37,037 bases of DNA. It comes from Prevotella sp. (GTDB lineage: Bacteria; Bacteroidota; Bacteroidia; Bacteroidales; Bacteroidaceae). This document shows positions 30,989 through 37,037 of the stretch, in pieces (position 1 is the first letter of the stretch; every line of letters begins with the position of its first letter). The position numbers were made by a program, and so were the translations under genes. The stretch covers positions 1 through 37,037 of the forward strand of contig SUYI01000037.1 of the NCBI GenBank assembly GCA_015060485.1. Direction: 5' to 3'. The notes beneath the pieces were generated by a model. It was not told the DNA's origin, did not search any database, and was given only the letters and a program-made list of their open reading frames with translations.

Positions 30989-32632
30989 TTGTGCCGGACA
31001 CCAGGGCTTCAGGGTCTTGAAGAAGTCGTTGCCCTTGTCATCAACGAGGATGAATGCGGGGAAGTCCTCTACCTCAATCTTCCATACTGCCTCCATACCC
31101 AGCTCAGGATACTCTACGCACTCGATGCTCTTGATAGAGCTCTGAGAGAGGACAGCAGCCACACCACCGATGGTGCCCAGATAGAAACCGCCGTGCTTCT
31201 TACAAGCCTCAGTGACCACGTCTGAACGGTTACCCTTGGCAATCATCACGAGCGATGCACCGTTAGTCTGGAACTCGTCAACGTATGGATCCATACGGTT
31301 GGCCGTTGTCGGGCCCATAGAGCCGCAAGGATAGCCCTCGGGCGTCTTAGCGGGTCCTGCATACAGCACAGGATACTTCTTGAAGTAGTCGGGCATACCC
31401 TCGCCAGCATCCAGACGAGCCTTCAGCTTAGCGTGAGCAATATCGCGAGCCACGATAATGGTACCCTTCAGGTTGACACGGGTCGAGACAGGATACTTGG
31501 AGAGTTCCTTGCGAACAGCATCGATACCTTCGTTCAGGTCGATCTCGATACCCTTGCCGCCCTCACCCGGCTTGCGCAGCTCCTCAGGAATAAGTTCTGT
31601 GGGGTTCGAGTCCATCTGCTCGAGCCAGATACCGTCGGCATTGATCTTGGCCTTGATGTTACGGTCAGCCGAGCAGCTGACACCCATACCGATAGGACAG
31701 CTGGCACCATGACGAGGCAGTCGGATGACACGGATATCGTGAGCCAGATACTTACCGCCAAACTGAGCACCCAGACCAATCTTCTGAGCCTCGAGAATCA
31801 GCTTCTGCTCCAAATCTACGTCGCGGAAGGCACGACCAGTCTCATCGCCTGTTGTTGGCAGACCATCGTAGAACTTGATAGAAGCCAGCTTCACTGTGAG
31901 CAGGTTCTTCTCGGCAGATGTACCACCAATCACGAAAGCAATATGATATGGAGGACAAGCAGCTGTACCCAGTGACTTCATCTTCTCTACGAGGAACGGA
32001 ATGAGAGTTCCCTCGTTCTGGATGGTAGCCTTGGTCATGGGGTAGAAGTAGGTCTTGTTGGCAGAGCCACCACCCTTGGCGACCATGACAAAACGATACT
32101 CAGCACCCTCGCAGGCCTCGATGTCAATCTGTGCAGGCAGGTTGCAACGGGTATTTACCTCGTCGTACATGTTCAGAGGAGCGTTCTGCGAATAGCGCAG
32201 GTTGTCCTGGGTGAAGGTATTGAACACACCCAGCGAGAGCGCCTCTTCATCCTCGAAGCCCGTCCAGATCTGCTGACCCTTCTCACCATGAATAATCGCT
32301 GTACCCGTGTCCTGACAGAACGGCAGGATGCCCTTGCAAGCCACCTCGGCATTGCGCAGAAACTGCAGGGCCACATACTTATCGTTCTCAGAAGCCTCGG
32401 GATCGGTCAGGATCTTAGCCACCTGCTCGTTATGCTCACGGCGCAGCATGAACTCCACATCGTGGAAAGCTTGCTGGGCCAGAAGCGTCAGAGCCTCCTT
32501 AGAGACCATCACGATCTGCTTACCTTCAAACTCTGACGTTGTCACGCCTTCCTTACTCAACAGACGATACTTGGTCTTGTCCTCGCCCACCTGAAACATC
32601 GGGGCATACTTGAATTCTACTGATTTTGCCAT
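30983..32632 (-). CDS. class I (iron-sulfur) fumarate hydratase
   Basis: This 549-residue [4Fe-4S] enzyme interconverts fumarate and malate (EC 4.2.1.2), here probably in the reductive branch that feeds succinate formation in anaerobic Bacteroidales. Candidate cluster cysteines lie in LPFCQDTGT (Cys106), GTAACPPYH and [30 protein letters not shown] is the FumA/B C-terminal signature. Length equals the E. coli FumA/B type. Its own promoter is at 32668-32675; GH51 is divergent. Confidence 0.95.
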   Translation of the reverse strand: MAKSVEFKYAPMFQVGEDKTKYRLLSKEGVTTSEFEGKQIVMVSKEALTLLAQQAFHDVEFMLRREHNEQVAKILTDPEASENDKYVALQFLRNAEVACKGILPFCQDTGTAIIHGEKGQQIWTGFEDEEALSLGVFNTFTQDNLRYSQNAPLNMYDEVNTRCNLPAQIDIEACEGAEYRFVMVAKGGGSANKTYFYPMTKATIQNEGTLIPFLVEKMKSLGTAACPPYHIAFVIGGTSAEKNLLTVKLASIKFYDGLPTTGDETGRAFRDVDLEQKLILEAQKIGLGAQFGGKYLAHDIRVIRLPRHGASCPIGMGVSCSADRNIKAKINADGIWLEQMDSNPTELIPEELRKPGEGGKGIEIDLNEGIDAVRKELSKYPVSTRVNLKGTIIVARDIAHAKLKARLDAGEGMPDYFKKYPVLYAGPAKTPEGYPCGSMGPTTANRMDPYVDEFQTNGASLVMIAKGNRSDVVTEACKKHGGFYLGTIGGVAAVLSQSSIKSIECVEYPELGMEAVWKIEVEDFPAFILVDDKGNDFFKTLKPWCPAQK

Positions 32633-32667
32633 ATTCTTCTAAGTATTTGTTTTTAGTTTGTATTTTG

Positions 32668-32675
32668 CAAAGGTA
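32668..32675 (-). promoter_or_regulatory. -7 element of the fumarase gene
   Basis: On the minus strand TACCTTTG is 35 nt before the ATG at 32632. Confidence 0.5.
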
Positions 32676-32749
32676 CAAATAAAACAGCAAGAATCCTCTT
32701 TTTTATTGTTAATCTAATTAAAAACCTCTGAAATATGATTTTTTTTATA

Positions 32750-32757
32750 TACCTTTG
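32750..32757 (+). promoter_or_regulatory. -7 element of the GH51 gene
   Basis: TACCTTTG lies 34 nt before the ATG at 32792. This position excludes the upstream in-frame ATG at 32735, which would be 5' of the transcript. No clear -33 TTTG is present. Confidence 0.5.
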
Positions 32758-32791
32758 TGCCACAAACACGAACTTAACAAAACAAACTGAA

Positions 32792-34801
32792 ATGAAAAAA
32801 CAACTACTGACAACCCTGCTGTTTACAGCAATGGCGCTATGCGCAACCGCCCAAAACGTCATGGATATCAACACCAAGAAACTGGGTGTACCCATTCAGT
32901 CGACCATGTACGGCATTTTCTTTGAAGATATCAACTATGCTGCCGATGGCGGACTCTATGGCGAAATGGTCAAGAACCGCTCGTTTGAATTCCCCCAGCA
33001 CCTGATGGGCTGGCAAGCCTTCGGATGCGTCGACGTGAAGAACGACGGCCCCTTCGCGCGCTGTCCGTATTATGTGGAGCTGAGTGCTCCCGACCACAAG
33101 GAGCGCCGCACGGGTCTGACCAACGAGGGCTACTTTGGCATCGGTGTGAAGAAAGGCGAACAGTACCGCTTCACGGTATGGGCGAAGGCCCCCAAAGGCA
33201 ACGGCACCATCCGCGTACAGTTGATTAACGAAAACTCGATGGACGAGCGTCAGCAGTTTGCTGAACAGACACTGGACATCACCTCGGCAGACTGGAAGAA
33301 GTACACGCTGACGCTGACGTCGCCTCTGACGCTGAAGCATGCCAAGCTGCGAATCTTCCTGAAGGGTGCCAACAGTGTGGCGTTGGAACACATCTCGCTG
33401 TTTCCCGTCAACACCTTCAAGAACCGTGAGAACGGCATGCGTCGCGACTTGGCACAAGCCCTCGCCGACCTGCACCCCGGCATCTTCCGTTTCCCCGGCG
33501 GATGTATTGTAGAAGGCACCGATCTGGACACCCGCTACCAGTGGAAGAACACGGTGGGTCCCGTCGAGAACCGTCCGCTGAACCAGAACCGCTGGGAACA
33601 CACCTTCGACTACCGTTACTATCCCGACTACTACCAGTCGTATGGGTTGGGCTTCTTCGAGTTCTTCCAACTCGCTGAGGACATCGGTGCTGAGCCGCTA
33701 CCCATCCTGAGCGTGGGTCTGGCCTGCCAATATCAGAACTGGGAGAAGGAGTCGGCTCACGTGCCCCTGAACGAGTTGCAGCCTTACATCGACGACTGTC
33801 TGGACCTTATCGAGTTTGCCAATGGTCCAGCCGACACGAAATGGGGCAAGGTTCGCGCCGACATGGGCCATCCCGAGCCCTTCAACATGAAGTATATCGG
33901 TGTGGGCAACGAACAATGGGGCGAGTTCTATTACGAGCGTCTGAAACCATTCGTGGCTGCCATCCGCGCCAAATATCCCGACATTAAGATTGTGGGCACC
34001 AGCGGACCCGTTCCTGAGGACGTGCCCGACAACACCTACCGCTTCGAAGACGGCTGGAAGGCCATGAAAGCCCAGAAAGCCGACCTCGTCGACGAGCACT
34101 ACTATCGCGACGAGCAGTGGTTCCTGACGCATGGCTTGCGTTACGACACGTACGACCGCAAGGGTCCGAAGGTCTTTGCCGGCGAGTATGCCTGTCACGG
34201 CAAGGGCAAGAAGTGGAACCACTACGAAGCCGCCATCCTGGAAGCTGCCTTCATGACGGGTTTCGAGCGTAATGCCGATGTGGTTCACATGACGACCCCC
34301 GCCCCACTCTTCGCCCATGTCAACGGCTGGCAATGGCGCCCGGATCAGATATGGTACGACCAGACGCAGATGTTCAAGACCGTCAGCTACTACGTGCAAC
34401 AGTTGTATGCCACCAATGCCGGAACCCACGTGCTGCCGCTGACCATGACGCCTGCCGGCAAGAAAGCCAAGCCCCAGCCTGTGGCAAACTTAGAAGGCCA
34501 GAACGGTTTGTTTGCCTCTGCCGCCTTTGACAGCAACGCTGGCGAGGTGATTGTCAAGGTAGCCAACACGTCGCGCACCGCCCAGCCCGTGCAGCTGAAC
34601 CTGGCTGCCATGACGGGAGCCACCACAGCCCGTACCATCACACTCAGTCATAGTGGTATGGACGACGAGAACAGCATCCAGCAGCCCGAGCTCATTACGC
34701 CGAAGGAGGGCAGCGTTTCCTGTACCAGCGAAAAGAAGCAGCTGGTCATTACTGACCAACTGCCTCCTATGTCGTTCCGCATCTATCGCGTGAAGAAGTA
34801 A
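32792..34801 (+). CDS. GH51 alpha-L-arabinofuranosidase
   Basis: The 669-residue secreted enzyme (signal MKKQLLTTLLFTAMALCATAQ) removes arabinofuranose from arabinan or arabinoxylan. Order: N-terminal strands (MYGIFFEDINYAADGGLYGE, the family start), an inserted carbohydrate-binding-like beta-sandwich (about 75-215), a TIM barrel with acid/base Glu374 in GVGNEQWG and nucleophile Glu465 in FAGEYA, and a C-terminal beta-sandwich (about 560-669). Substrate choice fits pectic arabinan, next to the rhamnogalacturonan operon about 7 kb upstream. It is monocistronic, with two hairpins after the stop. Confidence 0.94.
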   Translation: MKKQLLTTLLFTAMALCATAQNVMDINTKKLGVPIQSTMYGIFFEDINYAADGGLYGEMVKNRSFEFPQHLMGWQAFGCVDVKNDGPFARCPYYVELSAPDHKERRTGLTNEGYFGIGVKKGEQYRFTVWAKAPKGNGTIRVQLINENSMDERQQFAEQTLDITSADWKKYTLTLTSPLTLKHAKLRIFLKGANSVALEHISLFPVNTFKNRENGMRRDLAQALADLHPGIFRFPGGCIVEGTDLDTRYQWKNTVGPVENRPLNQNRWEHTFDYRYYPDYYQSYGLGFFEFFQLAEDIGAEPLPILSVGLACQYQNWEKESAHVPLNELQPYIDDCLDLIEFANGPADTKWGKVRADMGHPEPFNMKYIGVGNEQWGEFYYERLKPFVAAIRAKYPDIKIVGTSGPVPEDVPDNTYRFEDGWKAMKAQKADLVDEHYYRDEQWFLTHGLRYDTYDRKGPKVFAGEYACHGKGKKWNHYEAAILEAAFMTGFERNADVVHMTTPAPLFAHVNGWQWRPDQIWYDQTQMFKTVSYYVQQLYATNAGTHVLPLTMTPAGKKAKPQPVANLEGQNGLFASAAFDSNAGEVIVKVANTSRTAQPVQLNLAAMTGATTARTITLSHSGMDDENSIQQPELITPKEGSVSCTSEKKQLVITDQLPPMSFRIYRVKK

Positions 34802-34803
34802 TT

Positions 34804-34862
34804 CTTTGGGGCAGACCCCCAAAGCACAGGTAGAAGTCTTCGGTTAGTAGCCGAAGACTTCT
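34804..34862. terminator. double hairpin between GH51 and M16 genes
   Basis: Hairpin 1: CTTTGGGG (34804-34811) with CCCCAAAG (34817-34824). Hairpin 2: AGAAGTCTTCGG (34832-34843) with CCGAAGACTTCT (34851-34862), perfect 12 bp with a 7-nt loop. The M16 stop codon (34844-34846) lies in the loop of hairpin 2 and its last four codons form one arm. TTCTTG follows on the plus strand, consistent with termination of GH51. Confidence 0.75.
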
Positions 34863-37037
34863 TCTTGTGTCAGGCGCTTGATGATACCCATCTTCTCCAG
34901 TGCCTTCATGTCGAGTTCCTTCTCGTCGCCGAGAATGATGTAGCGATAGGCCTTGTTGGCCATGTGCTGCTTCTCGAAGTCCACAATGTCCTGCAGCTTG
35001 ATGGCGGGCAGGGCGTTATACACCTTTTCGTTCAGGTCGTAGTCGAGGCCCTTGCGCTGGGCTGCGATATAGGCATTGATGACGCCCGACTTCGTGGTAC
35101 GCTGGCTGGCCAGCTGCTTGGTCAGCGCATCCTTTGCAATCTGGAAGGCCGCCTCGCTGGCAGGCATCTCGTTGAGAATGACATGGAACTGGTTCACAGC
35201 GTCCATCATCTTGTCGTTCTGCGTGATGATATAGGTCTGATAGAACTCCTTGTTGCCTTTCTTGTCAGGTGTCATATAATAAGCCGCAGCACTATAGGCC
35301 AGTCCGCGGGCCTCGCGCAACTCCTGGAACACGATGCCGTTCATGCCTCCGCCGTAATACTCGTTGAACAGGTCGACGACACCCTCCTGCTCTGGATTCC
35401 AGTCACGGCCTTCGTTGTGGTACATCACCATATAGATGTTCTTGGCATCGTAAGGCGCTATCAGTACCTCGTTCTCCGTAGCCTGCTGGCGCACGTAGGG
35501 CTTGCCCTTGGGCACATCGGCCAGCTGCCTGGCGGTCTGATGCTTGGCATCTAGCACCTTCGACAGCTCATCGGGCGTCAGCTTACCGTAATAAAGCACG
35601 CTGTGCTTGAAGTTCTTCAGTCCGGCCACCAGCGACAGCAACTGCTGGGGGTTGGTCTGACGGAGCTGCTCTTCCGACATCTTGTTACGCTTGCCGTTAT
35701 GAGGGCCATACGTGGCGTAGTTCACCAGATACTGGAAATTAGTACCCTGGTCCTTCTTCGCATCGTCGCGGCCCTTCATAATCAGGTCCACAAACTGGTT
35801 GTACGACGCCTGGTCGCCCTTCGCCTCGTTCAGCACCTCGTCCAGCAGGGCCAGTGCCTGAGGCATCTGCGACTGCAGACCCGACAGGGTGACATTCATG
35901 TTGTCGGAGTTCACGTTCACAGAGTATGTGCACGCCATCTTGTAGAATTCCTGCTGAATCTGGGCCAGCGTGTGTTTCTTCGTACCCACATAGCTCAGGT
36001 AGTCGGCGGCCGTCTCATAGCGGTTGTCGTCCTGTGTTCCGAATTCATAGCGGAATATCAGCGTAAAGAGGTCGTTCTCCACATTCTGCTTGTACAACAG
36101 CGGCAGCTTCCGCTTCGTCTCAGTCACCGTCATGTCCTTCTTGAAGTCCACGAAGACGGGCTGTATGGGTTCCACCTCCGTCTGCTGGATGTCCTGCACG
36201 AAACGGCTCACCAGGTCGCGGTTGGTGGGAATGGGTGTGATGGCGGGCTTGTCGATCTTCTTCTGCAACGTGTCCGTACCCTGTGTCTTGAACACGGTGG
36301 CATAGCCGTCGGTAAAGAAACGGTTGGCAAAGCTGACTATCTGCTGTTTCGTCATCTTCGAGATGCGGTCCATTCTGCCTACGTGCTGTTCCCACGACAC
36401 GCCGTTGATAAAGGCATTCATGTGCTGTCTGACGCGCCACTGGTTGCTCTCCAGACCGCGCTGGTAGTTCAGTTTCAGGTTGTTGATGACCGATGGCAGC
36501 AGGTCGTCGGCAAAGCGGCCCTTCTTCAGGTTCTCTATCTCGCCCAGCATCAGCGTGCGCACCTCTTCCAACGATTGACCCGGCATGGGCTGTCCCATCA
36601 GCAAGAATGACGAGTAGTCCTGCTGTTTCTGCATTCCCGTAGCAGCACCCTGCACCTTCATCGTCTGATTCAGGTTCAGGTCAATGAGTCCTGCCTTGTT
36701 GTTGTTCAACATATAGGCAATGACGTCGAGCGTGTCGCACTGCAGGTCGCTGGCTTTCTTGGCCAGCCAGGCCACCCACACCTGCTCGGCTTGCTGTCCG
36801 ATGATGGTGGTGTCGGCCGGAGCCGTCAGCGGACGCTGCACGGGGAACACGGGCTGAGAGACGTCAGTTCCTGGCTTCCACAGTCCGAAGTAGCGGTCAA
36901 TGACGGCAATGGTCTTGTCGGGGTCGAAATCGCCGGCCATACAAATGGCCACGTTGTTGGGTACATACCACTTGTTGAAGTAGTTCTTGATGTTCGTGAT
37001 CGAGGGATTCTTCAGGTGCTCCTGCGTACCGATGGTG
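34844..37037 (-). CDS. M16 family zinc peptidase (pitrilysin-like), N terminus outside window
   Basis: The frame is open to the window edge and gives 730 residues of a protein probably about 930 long; the first ATG inside is not the true start, since coding continues upstream (NYFNKWYVPNNVAICMAGDF is typical M16). The HxxEH zinc site would be in the missing part. Visible are the end of the first M16 domain, the C-terminal lobe (RGLESNQWRVRQHMNAFING) and a second pair of inactive M16-like domains (YYGGGMNGIVFQELREARGL, then AYSAAAYY). It is probably periplasmic or outer-membrane-associated, degrading peptides. It ends in EEVFGY, encoded within a terminator hairpin arm. Confidence 0.9.
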   Translation of the reverse strand, partial: TIGTQEHLKNPSITNIKNYFNKWYVPNNVAICMAGDFDPDKTIAVIDRYFGLWKPGTDVSQPVFPVQRPLTAPADTTIIGQQAEQVWVAWLAKKASDLQCDTLDVIAYMLNNNKAGLIDLNLNQTMKVQGAATGMQKQQDYSSFLLMGQPMPGQSLEEVRTLMLGEIENLKKGRFADDLLPSVINNLKLNYQRGLESNQWRVRQHMNAFINGVSWEQHVGRMDRISKMTKQQIVSFANRFFTDGYATVFKTQGTDTLQKKIDKPAITPIPTNRDLVSRFVQDIQQTEVEPIQPVFVDFKKDMTVTETKRKLPLLYKQNVENDLFTLIFRYEFGTQDDNRYETAADYLSYVGTKKHTLAQIQQEFYKMACTYSVNVNSDNMNVTLSGLQSQMPQALALLDEVLNEAKGDQASYNQFVDLIMKGRDDAKKDQGTNFQYLVNYATYGPHNGKRNKMSEEQLRQTNPQQLLSLVAGLKNFKHSVLYYGKLTPDELSKVLDAKHQTARQLADVPKGKPYVRQQATENEVLIAPYDAKNIYMVMYHNEGRDWNPEQEGVVDLFNEYYGGGMNGIVFQELREARGLAYSAAAYYMTPDKKGNKEFYQTYIITQNDKMMDAVNQFHVILNEMPASEAAFQIAKDALTKQLASQRTTKSGVINAYIAAQRKGLDYDLNEKVYNALPAIKLQDIVDFEKQHMANKAYRYIILGDEKELDMKALEKMGIIKRLTQEEVFGY

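Noticed and set aside
35603..36610. 335-residue plus-strand frame inside the M16 gene
   Set aside because: Antisense of a conserved peptidase; composition rich in His, Leu, Val and Gln as in mirror frames.

Overview
The window looks like a chromosomal segment from a member of Bacteroidales, most likely a gut or rumen Prevotella-type bacterium. This is inferred from Bacteroidetes -7 promoter elements (TAnnTTTG) upstream of many genes, the near absence of Shine-Dalgarno sites, Prevotella-style signal peptides (LLALVAMTGQAQ), a class I fumarase, NrfHA, a DUF2975/XRE operon and many secreted plant-glycan hydrolases. No rRNA, tRNA, complete insertion sequence or CRISPR array was seen.

Layout. 1-800: broken genes, including a C-terminal stub at the window edge, a truncated secreted protein, and a small antitoxin-like ORF fused to the tail of a zeta-type toxin. 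1001-2699: a repair/peroxide group (AlkD-type glycosylase, Bcp peroxiredoxin, one-domain O6-alkylguanine alkyltransferase). 2965-5548: acyltransferase-3 membrane protein, truncated (alpha/alpha)6 glycosidase, HAD phosphatase. 5718-8677: Crp/Fnr regulator divergent from nrfHA (nitrite to ammonia). 8717-9418: iron-dependent alcohol dehydrogenase with an internal deletion, plus another possible stub. 9506-11800: tcdA, cysK and an Lrp/AsnC regulator. 11965-12840: GH8 enzyme with an in-frame deletion that removes its catalytic base region. 12846-12933: a 22-bp tandem repeat. 13150-14537: small-protein/DUF2975/XRE/PH-like operon behind paired operator-like dyads. 14672-17877: ECF sigma factor, membrane-anchored putative anti-sigma and a secreted thioredoxin-fold protein that lacks both redox cysteines. 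18018-18584: outer-membrane beta-barrel protein. 18874-25758: tightly coupled operon of aldo/keto reductase, GH2, GH105 and GH106, which together suit degradation of rhamnogalacturonan fragments. 25912-29459: clpB, GNAT acetyltransferase, lipoprotein. 29465-32632: M6 metalloprotease and fumarase. 32792-34801: GH51 arabinofuranosidase. 34844-37037: M16 peptidase, cut by the window edge.

Two themes stand out. First, at least five genes have kept one or both ends but lost their middle or start (zeta toxin, secreted glycosidase, Fe-ADH, GH8, the N-terminal stub at 177). Smaller in-frame losses are suspected in ClpB and the M6 protease C-terminus. Second, short simple repeats occur repeatedly: 22-bp units in two places, 9-bp CTAG units inside clpB, AAAAAGGT-type tracts starting at Lys-stop codons, and one such tract encoding a signal-peptide core.

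The best candidate for an undescribed system is the sigma/anti-sigma/redox-dead thioredoxin operon. The autoregulated-looking DUF2975 operon comes next.
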